Shown piece by piece: positions 21,796 to 34,549 of a stretch of DNA of 64,000 bases. Within the stretch, counting starts at the first letter, position 1. Every line of letters begins with the position of its first letter. The notes under the pieces are model-generated. The model had not been told where the DNA came from. It saw nothing but the letters and a program-made list of their open reading frames with translations, and did not search any database. Source of the DNA: Schistocerca nitens (lineage: Eukaryota > Arthropoda > Insecta > Orthoptera > Acrididae); the NCBI RefSeq assembly GCF_023898315.1, contig NC_064616.1, positions 538,833,602 through 538,897,601 of the forward strand, read 5' to 3'. The translations under genes and the position numbers were made by a program.

Positions 21796-22649
21796 AGTAC
21801 CTGTTATAACCACTCGCCATCTCGCTCGGTAAAATGTTTTATATTGACCTTTCAAATTCTGACTAATACCGGTTCCCCTGTGTCTTCCATATCGACTACA
21901 ATTTTTCTTTCTATTCATGTCATCGGACGAATCCTCCCCATCACAGAGGCCTACGTTGTAATTTGTCCACCTATCCGCTCTCTCCTCTGCGTTTAACAGT
22001 GGAATTCCCATTACACTCTTAATGTTGTCACTGTTGTTTTTAATTTTACCGACGGTTGTTTTGAATTTTCTGTATGCTGAGTCAGAGTCAGAGGAATCAC
22101 GACGAATTTCGCTTATAACTATCGAAACGGTCGTCCTCGGACCAGGATCCCATTTCTCAAACTGATAAATTTACACTTCTCCATCATCACTGAAAATTTT
22201 TAACACCAGCACGGAATAACCCCGTACAACATATCGGAATTAGTCAACGTTGGGGTATATATCAGTACCCACAATCAGCATAAAGTGTTCAGAATGGAGC
22301 TTGAAGTTATCAGAGATACGCTGTTATCATATTCATGGGTCTTCGTGGTTTTCTCTGGTTTTCAAAAATCTTTCTCGCCACAGTCATACAATTAACTGAC
22401 GAGGGGATCACATTATAATAGATTTTTTTTTCCTTACGGCTATTTGTTACAGTATAGTATATCCAATGCCATGTAGATAAATGACTGCAATTTCCTTGAG
22501 ACGCGTAACTAACAATATCTATGTTCTTAGTGATGGAAGACTATAAATAAAACTGATAATGCAGAGAAATCTCTTGGGATGCAAAACATCAAAATCCATA
22601 TACTTAACTAAGGATATAAGCGAAGCAGAGTGGAATGTTACTAATCACT
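21796..22649. other. no recognisable gene
   Basis: Non-coding. Around 21860-22080 the minus strand might hold another degraded LINE scrap, but I cannot place any RT motif. Confidence 0.4.
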
Positions 22650-23509
22650 TTATGGGTTACAAATGAGGCAACCCATTTTCATAAGGGACACTGACAAAGG
22701 GCAGATTGTTGTCTTCCAGTACCTGCGAACGAGCAGTCTGGAAATGGCGAGCTGCATCTATGAAAATTGGTGAAACCAAGAGTAGCCGACACGGTGTTGG
22801 ATATTCACCTCTCGTCAGGGTCGATGGCGATCTGTGACATAGCTCACGACACCTTACAGTCCTGGTTGAGGCTCGCGTGTTTCGGATCAAACCCCTCAGT
22901 GCACATTGGTGAACAAGCGACTACGTAGTAAACGACCTCTACGTAATCGCTTGTTGACCCAATGGCATAGTCAGTTATGATTGTAATGGGCACGACTGCT
23001 GGTGCCACCGACACTTGACGTTGAGGGCAGATTGTCCTATAGGGGGATATTCGCCTTGTCTTCCAGGGGACCTGCCATAGTAGGCTCAATGAAAGGTGTG
23101 CACTACATTCACATAATTGCGGAACACCGGCATCCCTTTGTGCTCTATTTTATCCCCGACGGCGAAGACATCTTCCAAAGGATGACAGTCCATGAGACAA
23201 GGCCAGAATGCAGAATGAAGAGCGTGATATTGACCTCCCGTTGATATATTAAGTACAAATATCGCCTGATCTGAAACCGATGAAACACATCAGGGACGCT
23301 CTCAGACGCAAGGTTCAAGCCCACAATCCACTGGGCTGTAAATTGTGATAGCCGCGTGACCTTTGAGTAGACATTTGGTGCTATAGATCTCCATAAATCT
23401 ACCAAGGACTTGTCGAATACATGCTACGCAGCATCGTTGCTGTATTGCGTTACACAGTTGCACCAACGCGCTATTAAGCTAGAAGTCATTATTTTGGCTC
23501 ATCAGGGTA
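22650..23509 (+). mobile_element. Tc1-like transposon relic
   Basis: The right end (CATTATTTTGGCTCATCAG, ending near 23509) matches the terminal repeat of the 7208-7983 element. Just before it, the plus strand gives a degraded transposase C-terminus ('ISPDLKPMKHIRDALRRKVQ', from SPDLNPIEHxWD), so it holds the third catalytic residue region with the Glu lost. Frames are broken throughout. The left end is uncertain. Confidence 0.55.
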
Positions 23510-23660
23510 TGTATTAATAAAATAAAAGAGTGTAACGTGTACAAGGCAGAATCTTCATGTAATTGTTTTTTCTGATATGAAACCAAACATGAAGCTACAA
23601 TGTTCAAAGAATGGCCAAGGCCTACATTGTAGCCCAAAGATATTCCGGCTTTGAATTGTA

Positions 23661-24761
23661 TTAGGTTGGTGCATAAGTTCTTAACGTTTTTGTTTTGAGC
23701 GTTGACAATCCACTTGCTATAAATTTATATACCGATTATCATTTTTCATTTGTATGTCATTGTTGCTAATTGAATTTACATATTGCCAATTTGTTATCTG
23801 GACATAATAAGAGGAGCTGTGGACGCTAGGAAGTGGAGTGGCAACTGGGGAAATCGGAACATTTCAGACAAATTCTTCCGTTTGAGTTCAGTAGAGAGCT
23901 AACACCAGCGGAGGCAGCCAGGAACATTTTGCGCCGTGTGTGGTGATAAAGCCCATTGGACAGAACACGGCAATAAAATGGTTTTCTCGGTTTAAAGACT
24001 CTCCACCTTCAGGAAGACCTTCGGAGTTCGATAAAGATCGTTTAAACGCAGTAATCCACATTGATCCACGTCATTGTACTCAAGGATTGGCAAATTTCAA
24101 AAACTGTGATTATTCCACCATCGTGTGACATTTATATGCGATGAGGAAGGTTAAAGACTCGGGTGTATGGGTACCGCACGCTCTAAACCAAAGTCACAGA
24201 ATTCAGCGGATGGCCACATGTTTATCTCCACTTGCTCAGCACAATTTGGCTCGTGAACAGCACCGATAATTCCTATCTTGTATTGTTACTTGTCATGAGA
24301 AATAGGGTATTTAAGCTAATACAAGGAAAGAAAGGACTGGCTGAGCTAAAACAAAGCAGCAACTCACGGTACAAGTACTGCGCTCATCCATGGAATGTAA
24401 TGTTACGCTTAAGATGGAATAGCGACAGTGTGGTGTACTACGAGATGTTTCCCGAGGTGTAACGATCGCTGCTGACATTTATTGTCAACATCTGAGACGT
24501 TTTGGAGACGCATACCAAGAATAACGACCAGGAAGAACGCATGAAGTGATGCTCATGCGCTCCGAACATGTCTCGGGGAGTCCTTCGCCTCAAAACCACG
24601 TGATTCCTACAGTCGCTGAATCGAAAAGTTACCCCAGAGCTAGCACACCCTTGTAAATACTGAAAAAGAATATAGTATAGACGACTAAAGCCTATGTTAT
24701 GTTTATCTGTTGTGTTTATTCAAGTCATGGAAAAACGCTACCAACGTACGCATCAACCTAA
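23661..24761 (+). mobile_element. mariner element relic
   Basis: Flanked by TA (23659-23660, 24762-24763) with mariner terminal repeats: TTAGGTTGGTGCATAAGTTC at left, and CATCAACCTAA at right with 'aaaaacgctacc' inside. About 1.1 kb against 1.25-1.3 kb for intact mariners. The transposase is plus-strand and broken. The 23940-24128 frame has KWFSRFKD..SGRPSEFDKDRLNAVIHIDPR, the mariner helix-turn-helix linker. A later out-of-frame stretch near 24140-24640 keeps 'GVWVPHALNQ', 'NLAREQHR' and 'GVTIAADIYCQHL'. Confidence 0.88.
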
Positions 24762-24962
24762 TACTCTATAAAATCATGGGAACTTTTTGAGTCAGGGAGA
24801 AAATTTGTATAAACATGTAAAACACATTTCCCGTGACGGAGACTTGATTTCGTTCTCTAACGGAATAGTACAAATCAACTGTGCGTGCATAAAAGAGCTG
24901 ATCTTATGTTACACTAAATGCATGTTTATATAATTTTAATGATTCATATTGCTTTTTTTTCT

Positions 24963-25137
24963 TATATGAAGTCTTCACGAATTGTCATCCGAGTAGCGTC
25001 ATCCTCTCGTAGCAACGTTTCGATGGAATGGGTCTCCACCATCTTCAGGCGAAAATGATGGAGACGCATTCCATCGAAACGCTGCTACGAGACGACGACG
25101 CTACGCTGCTGACAACCCGTGAAGACTTCAAATATGA
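24963..25137. repeat. near-perfect foldback (inverted repeat), arms about 85 bp
   Basis: Left arm about 24963-25048 and right arm about 25053-25137 are reverse complements with a few mismatches around a very short loop. The core 'gtttcgatggaatg' at 25017-25030 pairs with 'cattccatcgaaac' at 25067-25080. Read on the minus strand, the left arm contains CTGAAGATGG...CCATCGAAAC, similar to the motif after the PLE at 3126. Confidence 0.85.
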
Positions 25138-25139
25138 AA

Positions 25140-26010
25140 TTCCCCGAGAAAGTCTGCGCTCACATATACATCATAGCTGTTTAACAAAAAGCGTAGGATT
25201 TAATTTCATCACTCAATGCACTCATTAGTACAAAATGATGCACGCTGTAGCCGTTTGCTCTGTAAGGTACCCATCCTGTGTGATGAGACGTTAAGACAAC
25301 GTGGTGCTTCAAGTAATCATAAATCTCAAAAACATTATCGTCAACAGCGTAGTAAGTAATGTTTCATGGCAGAGAAACAGCAAGAGAACGGCACAGGACA
25401 TGAAAGTAGGTACGACAGCATGACTGGATAACAACTACACAGTGTAACAGTGTAACACGTCGCGCCATTGATGGGCCTGCCCGATTTCTCTGTAGATACT
25501 GACAACAGTCGCATGTATCGGTAATTACGTGTACCCTATGTTGCCAAAGATTCATCATCTTAGTGGTGAGTTGTTCCAAGACTGCACAAAGCAACAGTGA
25601 ATGAAGGTCAGGTTTGCACCACATTCTTGTGACTGACTAGCATTAATGATAGAAACGTCGTAATGATGTGGTAATAATGATTAAATATTTGCTGCCAACA
25701 TTGATTAGTACGAGCAATTCCCACCATTTTGTCATGTTCACAATATAAATGTAAGTGCTTTTTTTTTACTTTCTAAGACGTCATTTCAACTTTTAGCCTT
25801 CTCTGTTTCGAAAACTTCTTATTCGGTTTCCATTGCCAACGATAATCTCCTAAAAAATAAAAAAGTATATGATATGTATTGACAATCATTTAGATGTACG
25901 TAGTAATTATGCTCCGGTTTTATCAAAGAGCCATCAGAAACTTGAATAGACTTTCAGTAATAGTTATGGCAACTCCTCATATCATTCGACTACCCTTGAT
26001 AAGGTGCCTT
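25140..26010. other. no recognisable gene
   Basis: Short frames only; nothing identifiable. Confidence 0.45.
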
Positions 26011-26785
26011 CTTTGTGACTGACAAATGGCAGTAGGGTTCAAATGGCTCTGAGCACTATGGGACTTAACTTCTAAGGTCATCATTCCCCTAGAACTTAGA
26101 ACTACTTAAACCTAACTAACCTAAGGACAGCACACACACCCATGCCCGAGGCAGAATTCGAACCTGCGACCGTAGCAGTCCTGCTGTTCCGGACTGCAGC
26201 GCCAGAACCGCTAGACCACCGCGGCCGGCAATGGCAGTAGGGGTGAGAGGAGTTGCCAGTTCGTTCGCAACGTGCCATGTGCTCATGCGATCGATAACTG
26301 CGCGCGCACCACAAAAGAAACAGGCCATGTACCTACCAACTGTCGCCCACGTGGGCGGTGGTGGAGGCCGTAGCTGCTGTAGGTACGGCGATGCGTAGGA
26401 CAGCGTAATCACACGTTACAGGTGAGTAACAGCAATACGATGAGCATTCAGTCACACACATGACACAGACTAACAAATTGACCAAACAAACGGAGATTAC
26501 GATTAAAATTACCTTGTGATTGACAAACGGCAGTGGGGGCGAGCGGAGTTGCCGGCTCGTACACAGCGAGCCTGGTGCCCATGCAATCGATATATGCGCG
26601 CGCACCACAAAACAAACAACTCATGTACTTATCGGCTGTTAGCCACGTGGGTGATGTTGGAGGCTGTTGCTGCTGTAGCTACGGCGATGAGTAGGGCACC
26701 GTAATCAGCCGTCACAGGTGAATGACAGCAATAAGACAAGAATTCAGTCACTCATAGGACGCAAACTAACAAATTACCAAAATTT
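26011..26785. repeat. diverged tandem duplication, two copies of about 280-295 bp
   Basis: Copy 1 spans 26011-26510 (including a SINE) and copy 2 spans 26512-26785. Shared blocks in order: 'tgac(t/a)gacaaa.ggcagt', 'ggagttgcc', 'gcgcgcgcaccacaaaa', 'gccacgtgggtg', 'gctgctgtag.tacggcgatg', 'tcacaggtga.t.acagcaat', 'cagtcac' and 'actaacaaatt'. Copy 2 lacks the SINE. Confidence 0.85.
26038..26229 (-). repeat. tRNA-derived SINE, family 1
   Basis: Flanked by the 13-bp target duplication AATGGCAGTAGGG at 26025-26037 and 26230-26242. The second copy of the surrounding tandem duplication (near 26523-26535) is the unoccupied site. Confidence 0.94.
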
Positions 26786-27814
26786 TTGATAACATACTTC
26801 ACCACTTACTGTTGTATCACAGGCTGTCACAGAACAGGGTAGCTGGGCACACTACACAATGTCAATAGACAGTGCTACAATTGAATAATTAAACACATTT
26901 ACTTATATTTTGAGAAACAAGCATTTCCTATCTCTGAATAAAGTCTTTTGTCAACTCAACAGTAAACCATCTTTCTAGCTACGCTGGTTTTCGCAGACCT
27001 AACTACCCAGTGAAGCTGAGCTGTGAAACTGAGGAGACGATCTGCGCTGACGAACTAGCCCCATAGAGTTGTCGTCGGCGTCCTTTATGCCTGAGTCGGA
27101 GACGGCGCTCGTGTTGTGTAGTCTTCCCGGACAGGGAAGGTGCGCTGTCTGATTTGCGTATACTGCCACGCTGTCACTATCCTCAGAGCCGCAGATTCTT
27201 ACGTTTGCGCTGGCGGGGTTTTGACGGCCGGCGCACGAGTGTTGTCGTAAGATGACACCACACTAACAAAGGCACACTACTTATATGTGAATCAGGTTGA
27301 CTATCATCTGTATGGTCACTAAGACTGCTGTCAGAATTTAATGAGAAAATAAACTGTTCAGCGTTATTTTCCACTACATATTCTTTCTCCCACGCCGTTC
27401 GTTATTACTTTCTTCGCGTGTCTTACAAATGTGAGGCAATATGATTACGAAGTTTCGTTTACAGGATCCTTTGCCTTTTGCTCAATTCTCCGGCGATAAG
27501 CTACAGTTCATGGACTAGACAGGTAAAGTACTTTAAAATCTGATAGAAATTGCGTAGCGAAGTTGTCACCTTCAACCCATAGTCAGCAGCATCTGAATAC
27601 ATAATTAGACCTTTTCTTCTGATATTCCCTCAGGTTACAGCACTTTAAGACCGTCATCCACAAAACGAGTTACCACTGGATGAATCGTACGTTCAAGTAC
27701 TCAGCAGAAAATCACTAATAGCTTTGAGGGTTCCTCTCCATCGGGATTTTTAATAATGAAGCGTCCGTATACGTCCATTGTTTCGTCTGCGTTTATCTAT
27801 ATGCAGTGGTTATT
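26786..27814. other. no recognisable gene
   Basis: Non-coding; no motif recognised. Confidence 0.45.
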
Positions 27815-27816
27815 TA

Positions 27817-28640
27817 CGAGGGTTATGTTTCTTTCAAGTTCGATCGATCGCGAAATGCAAACCACGTTGGAAAATGTTTTATTTTCAGCGCTTAGCCACA
27901 CTTCCCAGCTCAGCCTTAGACACCTGTCGTGACATGGTACGAAGTTTCCAGTATCCTCGTCACAGAAAGCAACCTGCTGTGCTCTTCACCAAATCTCTTT
28001 GCTCTTCTGCAGCTCGTTGTCTCTGCCAAAATGCTGTCCTCATAGCTAGCTGCCCACTTCAGGAAAGAAATGAAAATCCACATCCGGGCTGTATTGTGGG
28101 TAATCAAACACTTCCAATCGGAAACGCAGCAGGAGCGTCTTCGTTGCAGCTACAGTGTGCGTCAGAGCATTGTCATGATGATGGACAATGCCGGAGGACA
28201 ACATTCCTCTTTGCTTCTTCTGAACTGCCTCTCGTAGACGACTCTCTGGAATCGCCTGATCCACTCGCTGAACAAGATCGACGGCTGTCACTCGCTTCCT
28301 GCCCTGACAGCCCTGCTTCAAGGTTCCTGCGCTACTGCCGCACTTTGCTGTCATGCATGACACTTACGTTATATGGGCTGCTTAAATTTGGGTTGAACAC
28401 CTCAGCATCAAGAAATCGAATGACAGCATGCACTTCCAACATGGTTGGAGACTCTGCTGTCCTAGGTAGTTTTACGTGCTCACTGTGTGCTCAGGATTGG
28501 TAAGCCGACGTGACACGACCGACAGGCGTTCTAGAGACAGTGCGCAATACATCTGCCCAGTACATATACGCAAAGCTTCGTCGGATATTCACTGTGGTTT
28601 AATTTCGTGACCTACCAGACCCTGAAAAATAAGTCCCTCA
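27817..28640 (-). mobile_element. mariner-like element relic
   Basis: Bounded by TA (27815-27816 and 28641-28642) with related ends: CGAGGGTTATGTTTC at left; the reverse complement of the right end starts TGAGGGACTTATTTT. The transposase is on the minus strand and internally deleted. The N-terminal block 'MLEVHAVIRFLDAEVF' is near 28390-28442. In the 28046-28363 frame, 'IVHHHDNALTHTVAATKTLL' and 'EVFDYPQYSPDVDFHFFP' match the mariner HDNARPH and YSPDLAPSDYHLF catalytic blocks. It is too short and broken for activity. Confidence 0.8.
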
Positions 28641-28642
28641 TA

Positions 28643-30346
28643 CAAAACGCCACACACTTTTCAGAGCCTTTTGCAAAATCTACATTTCTTCCTTAATGTC
28701 GATTTATCAAGAATCAGTAGCGCGCAGTACTTATGTAGATACGCGTGATATTCAGGCAGTTGAAATTTGTACCATGGAATGTTACGAGCAACCGTACCAG
28801 AGGTCGTACCATGAAAACTTTCATTTGCGGAATTTTGAGTGTTCTGCATCTACGTCAATAACACTAACATTTTACGCGTAACAACACTGCATTGTTCACA
28901 GGGTGTAACAAATGAGCACCACGTGGAACAGATAACGTCGGAATCTAAAGATCTTTAATTCTTTGTTTAACTTTCGCATTTTTCTTTTCATATTCGAACC
29001 ATTATAATATCCACCAATTTTTAATAATGTTGGGCCACAGTCATAATATATGTTTTTAACGTCAGTACCGCCATTAGACTGTTGTCTATTTACAGTGTTA
29101 CATTTCCACTTACACAATCATTATTTCGGGTTCAAAGTGACGTTATCATATCTTTGGCCTCGCATAGGTTTCAAACGAATCTACAGTCTTACTAACGCCT
29201 TTAAGAGAATACTGGTTAGTCATTCACCAGTGATATCTGTAACTGGGGATAAGGCCAAGAAAATATTGTTTTTGACCAGGACCTGCCTGAACAGAATTGA
29301 CGACCACTGATATTTGTTTTGTTGCCAAAGGAGAGCGGCAACGGAAGCAAGTTTACTGGTACATTTGTATTCTTACATTATACACTTCCAGCAGTGTCAC
29401 TTTTCACTAATGATTACACACCGTGTACAAGCACTTTGCACCTTGGCACCTCTGACGCCCTCTAAGATTGGCGCCCGAAGAAGCAACTTGTATTGGTTGG
29501 GGGGGGGGGGGGGGGGTAAACCAGTCCTGTCTCTCGATCGACATAAACGCGAAGTCTGTCTTCTGGTACAAGCTTGAGACAGATGAGCTAGGCAAATGAG
29601 TACAGGAACTTTCAGAAGACGATGATCGTATAACAATAAACAGAACCAAGGAACGGACAACCATATGCAACTGACATCTAGAAATACAAACATAATCATA
29701 GTTAACCGATAGATGCACGATCGTATCTGTTATGAATATTGTAAGTAAATGCTAATATTAATTCAACCCAAACATTCATGCAAGCAGAAAAGTGGTTTAG
29801 TGCTATAGTACTTTAAAGATGGCAGATTTGACGCTTACCAATCAAACTCTCAATAGACAGGGCACCACTAGAAACGATATTTGGCAGCACCATAAGAAAT
29901 AATGAATAACATTTATTAAGAGAATGATACAAAGTGATAACTTAGTTACAGCTTCATGGATGACACTGCGTCCTAAACCAAATACAACGAAATCTAAATA
30001 ATCTCTTGGCAGTCCCTGATATCGTCACCATGAGTGAAAATAATTGGGCAGACACTCGTGTTTGTCCTAATTACTCCCTAAATAGCGACTGCTAAATCAG
30101 AAGGTATTCTTCAGAGAAATGTGCTGAAATATCTGCAGACACTGAAATATCTGTCACCTAGTTCAAAATGTGTGTGTCATCAGCGTGATGTATTTCCTTC
30201 CTGCGGAAGAACTTGCATATCCACCAATAAAAGGCTGAAATAATGTAGGCCACTGTTGACAGTGTTCTCTTTGACAGCTGTTCACATTATCGGAAGACAA
30301 ACATGACGCGCTGAAGGACGTAGTGGCGGCATACGTTTGTTTGAGC
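28643..30346. other. no recognisable gene
   Basis: AT-rich non-coding sequence with a G tract near 29499-29517; no element identified. Confidence 0.45.
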
Positions 30347-30694
30347 CTGTGTGGTGTCGGCCTCTGTTGGTATTGTTGTGTACACTTAAGCCTGGTTGAG
30401 AACAAAATCAAAAACTGACTTGTAGAAATTGACTTGTAGAAATATAAAGATAGAAACTGTGACTCGGACCCATATAATGTTGTGGAGACCCACATCGCGC
30501 ACTACAAGCTAAATGCTCTTGTGTGATGGCGGCCTCTTGTAGTATTTGTCGTGTACCCTTAAGCATCGTTCACAAAATGTAAAAAACTGCAATATTTTTA
30601 TAGTTCTTGACTTGTGGCGACATAGACACAGAAATTAAGACTGGGACGCACATGGTGTAGAGGATACCCACACCCCAGACTACAAGCTAAAGAA
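30347..30694. repeat. diverged tandem duplication, unit about 175 bp
   Basis: Copies 30347-30518 and 30519-30694 share 'gtgtacacttaagc'/'gtgtacccttaagc', 'acttgtagaaat'/'cttgtggcgaca', 'gagacccacatcgcgcactacaagctaaa' (in part) and their order. Confidence 0.75.
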
Positions 30695-30792
30695 GACAAA
30701 AGGGAAATGGGTTGAGTTCTACAAAGTCGTAAAAAAATTTTAAGTCATATGTATTGGAGGGATGTGTCAACATTAGACGCGAGGTATTAGAG

Positions 30793-31726
30793 TGACATGA
30801 GAAAAGTCATGGGATAGTATTATGCCCATATACAGATGACGGGGGTATCGCGTACACGTTAGCGGAGTTGTCAGCTGCATCAAGTGAAAAGCTTTCCGGC
30901 ATGATTATGCCACACGTCGGAAGTTAACAGACTTTGAACACGGAATGGTGGTTGGAACCAGACGCATGTGACATTTCTCAGCTAGGGGATTCGATATTAC
31001 AAGATTCACAGTGTTAAGAGTGAACCGATACTGCTAAATTTCAGACAATACCTCTCACCACTGAAAACACGATTGCTGGCGGCCTTCACTTAACGACAGA
31101 GTGCAACGGCGTTTGAGCAGAGTTGTCAGTCCTAACAGTGAAGCAACACTGCGTGAAAGAACCGCAGAAATCAATGTGGAACCTACGACTCAGGTATCCG
31201 TTAGGACATTGCGACGAAATTTGGTATTAATGGACTATGGCAGCAAACGACCGACGCGAATGCCTCTACTAACGGAACGACGTCGCCTTAGGTGCCTCTC
31301 CTGGCCTCGTGACTATAACAGCTGGACCCTAGGCGACTGGAAAACCGTGGCCTAGTCTGATGAGTCCCGATTTCAGTTGGTAAGAGCAGACAGCTCAGCT
31401 AGAGTGTGCCGCAGACTCCACGAATTCATGAACCCAAGTTATCGATAAGGCATGGTGAAAACTGGTGGTGGCTCCACAACGGTGCGGGATGTGTGTTCAT
31501 GGAATGAGCAGGGTCCTCTGGTCCACACTTGGACCTGCCATTGACTGAATATCCTTGTGCTCCGCTATTTGAAGATCATTTTCAACAGTTCATGGCCTTC
31601 ATATTCTCAACCAACGATAGAATTTTTATGGATGTCAATGTACTGTGTCACCGGGCCACAGTTGTTCGCAACTGATTTGAAGAACGTTCTGTGTAATTCA
31701 TGTGAATGATCTGGTCACCCAGATGT
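30793..31726 (+). mobile_element. Tc1-like transposon relic
   Basis: Plus-strand relic of the family also seen at 19690-20806. It starts with 'aaaagtcatgggatag', then 'ttaacagactttgaacacgg' before the helix-turn-helix. The frame 31101-31355 gives 'EATLRERTAEINVE', 'VRTLRRNLVLMDYG' and 'RMPLLTERRRLRCLSW'. Downstream, out of frame: DESRFQLVRADSS and VCRRLHEFMN, then a degraded 'FMDVNVLCHRATVV' where the second Asp block should be. The right end is missing. Confidence 0.78.
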
Positions 31727-31991
31727 GTAAGAAATTTAAGTGCTCTTTCTCTATTGTAAAATGTATCTTACCATGAAAAGAATTTATTCGTGTGTGGAAC
31801 TGGTCAATTTTATCGCTTGGTTCATTAATCAGGTACAATATGTAATCCATATAGCTCATCCAGAATAGGATATTGTACCTATTTGCCACTACTTTGTTAA
31901 ATTTAATAAATTTATAAGCAAAACCACAAACTAATTGTAAAATATGAACTATCAAAGTGTCTTTCGCCTCTAGTGCCACAGCTATCAACAT
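31698..31991 (-). pseudogene. PLE reverse-transcriptase scrap
   Basis: 97-codon minus frame. Residues 46-92 resemble the segment after PLE RT motif C: 'SYMDYILYLINEP', 'IDQFHTRINSFHGKIHFTIEKE' and 'LNFLHIWVTR'. Motif C is YMDY instead of YVDD, so the catalytic Asp pair is damaged. The similarity is to the same superfamily as the elements at 1-3215 but a different lineage. Short relic; assignment moderate. Confidence 0.5.
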
Positions 31992-32269
31992 ATATAAAAC
32001 AACTCCAGTAGCACTTTGGCTGTTGAATAATTACTGAAATTAATACTTCAATCAACTGACTTCTGACGTTCGTCATTTCCAGTTTTGTACTACTATGTTA
32101 GTAAATTTACATCGTCAGCCTTACTGCGTGTATGCCAATGTACCTCTGTCACTGTGTTTACGGTGTCACATATGCAGATAACATTCTGTTATTTTTTCAG
32201 ACGAATCGAGGGCAAAGCTGGAGGCAAAAGCTACAAGTGTTTTATCACTGATGCAGTAACCGTGTTCAA
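31992..32269. other. left margin of tandem array, no gene
   Basis: No frame or repeat recognised. Similarity to the array unit becomes visible from about 32270. Confidence 0.4.
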
Positions 32270-33225
32270 GCAACAAACGCACAATAGCTAACCACAAGAC
32301 ACCATTTTTACTAATGAATGCTATACTGTGCATAGCTACAGATCTTACACTCCGTTCCAGAGGAATTTGCATTCGCGGAAATCATAAGTGTACTTATTTA
32401 TGAAGGGTAATCATAAGATTGTAGTAAAGGTAAGGCGAAGCTATCATCATCATGAGGGTAGATTTGAAGACCAGTATTTTACTAGCGTGATCCTATGGGA
32501 TGAGATATACCGTTGCCTGAATCCAATCACTGAACTGTCTTACCATGTCGTTTACTTGGGGCTCATAGAATTACTTTGACTCCATATCACAATACAACTT
32601 GGTTTTCTTCTCATTGTTAAAGACTGTCACACGTGATAAGTTACAGATATAAATTGAAAGAGAGACCTGAGGTAGAATGTGAGACCTTTGGACCCACGGT
32701 CTGTCAGTTTCACATTGAGATCGAGGACCACGAAACTATGACGTCAAACATTGTAGCTTCGACCGTGACACTTGGTGCTGTGGTAGTCCCTTTGAAAGTA
32801 CTTACACTTCAGTGCGACACGCTTCCCTGTGATTAATCACTTGGTTTTTTCATTAGTTGTAAAAGCCTGCATATTGGCTGTTTAGGAAATGTTCGATGTA
32901 GAAACTTATATCATCGCCATTCTGTAAATTCCACCCACGTAATAGTTTACTTATATGAAGAAAGAGGAAAAATTCATTCAAGTCACACCAGGCGAAACTA
33001 ATGGGGTAGAGGAAGGAAATATATGGCCCGTAGGCAGATTTTGAGGCCGCAAAAAGAGCAAGTTGGTCTGTGTACTGTGTGGAAAGAGTTGGGGTGTAGT
33101 CATGGGACAGAGGCAGCCACTTGGATAGTTTGCCCCCGTTGCTTCGCCTTGGCAGCCAGACATACATTTCGTATCAGTATTCACCACCACACCACATGAT
33201 TAACTAAACACTTCCCATTCAACAC

Positions 33226-33903
33226 TATGAGTATGTGTGGAAAGTAACACATTTGAAATTTATATTCTACTCTCATTATCAGTTGAGATGGTACATGTCA
33301 TGCGCATTACTCGGTCCACTTTCTCGCTTCTTTCACGCCAGCTGCAGCTTTCTACTACTAGAGGGCTCCTACCTGTGCCCTGTAACATGGCAGTGTGTAA
33401 CATAAATATTTCGAGGAATCATAACCAGGCCCTCGGGCATATGAAAGCACGATTTCGAAGAGCTCGTCCGCACATAGAGCACCCTCTTTTTCAACATGAC
33501 AATGCCAGGTCACACACGAGCGCTGCCACATCTGCAACAATATGGCGCCTAGGGCTCAACGATCATTCTCCATACAGTCGTGATTTGGGCACTTCTCAGT
33601 TCCACCCGTTGACAACCTTTAAGAACAACTTCATGATCTTCACTTTGATAGTGGTAAAGCGGTGCACGAAGAAATGAGGTGGTTGCTCTGTCAACAAGGT
33701 CAAACATTCTACTGTGATTTATCAACAAACTGGTCTCTAGTTGCGAGAAATGTGTTCGTTGCCAGGGTGGCTATCTTGAAATATAAATATATCGACATGA
33801 ATGATAAAGATATAGAAGGTTTCTTAAGTTTTTTTACATACGAAGGCTTAAGAGTTTTCCCCAAACATTTTTCAGTTATTATCTTTTCAGCATGAGCTCG
33901 TAC
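33226..33903 (+). mobile_element. mariner-like relic M0 within U0
   Basis: Terminal repeats are degenerate ('gtatgtgtggaaagtaac' at left, 'tattatcttttcagcatgagctcg' at right). The frame 33237-33677 holds 'ARFRRARPHIEHPLFQHDNARSHTSAAT' (in part) and 'NDHSPYSRDLGTSQFH', the second and third catalytic blocks of a mariner transposase. Most of the N-terminal half is missing, as in M1 and M2, so the deletion predates the array. Confidence 0.75.
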
Positions 33904-34549
33904 ACAGTGACGAAGTACCAATAATGACATTCATCTTGCGTCACGCGAAATTGCGTCATCACACAACTGAAAGACCCATCAAAACGTACTGTAGAAAGGA
34001 AACATTTTGCATGAGGTTATACAGTTTTTCCAAGACAACTAGAGAATACACAACAGAATGAGAAGATCTGATGAACGACAGATAGTGACAATATTACAGA
34101 CAATAAAGAAATAATGGTTTTGAACTCTACACGACCACCATATAGGGGGAGGCATACCTACAAGTTCCCCAATATTAAAAAGGAAAAAAGATCACGATTA
34201 TTAATACCTCAGTTTCCAAAACCTTACCTCCAAAAAAACTATAAACAAACAGTGTAACTAAATTAGAACACATATATCTCGTAACAATCAGCAGAACTTT
34301 TGACTTAATGCAAAAATAACACAACCGAAAACGGAAGTACGTTATAGCGAACTTGACACTACTGGAACATGTATAGCAGATACATTACTCACGAACAGGA
34401 AACAAATGGAAATATACAGAGCTGATAATAGAAGATAGCGTGTTCCTTTGGAAAATAACTACAGAGGAACAACTTACCAGAAACCATTCATTTCTAAGAC
34501 ACACTGAATGCTTTTGATGGTATATAATTCACTTGATAACCGGGCACAC

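Noticed and set aside
27778..28503. 241-codon plus-strand ORF
   Set aside because: Antisense to a mariner transposase relic whose blocks are recognisable on the minus strand; it contains no domain.
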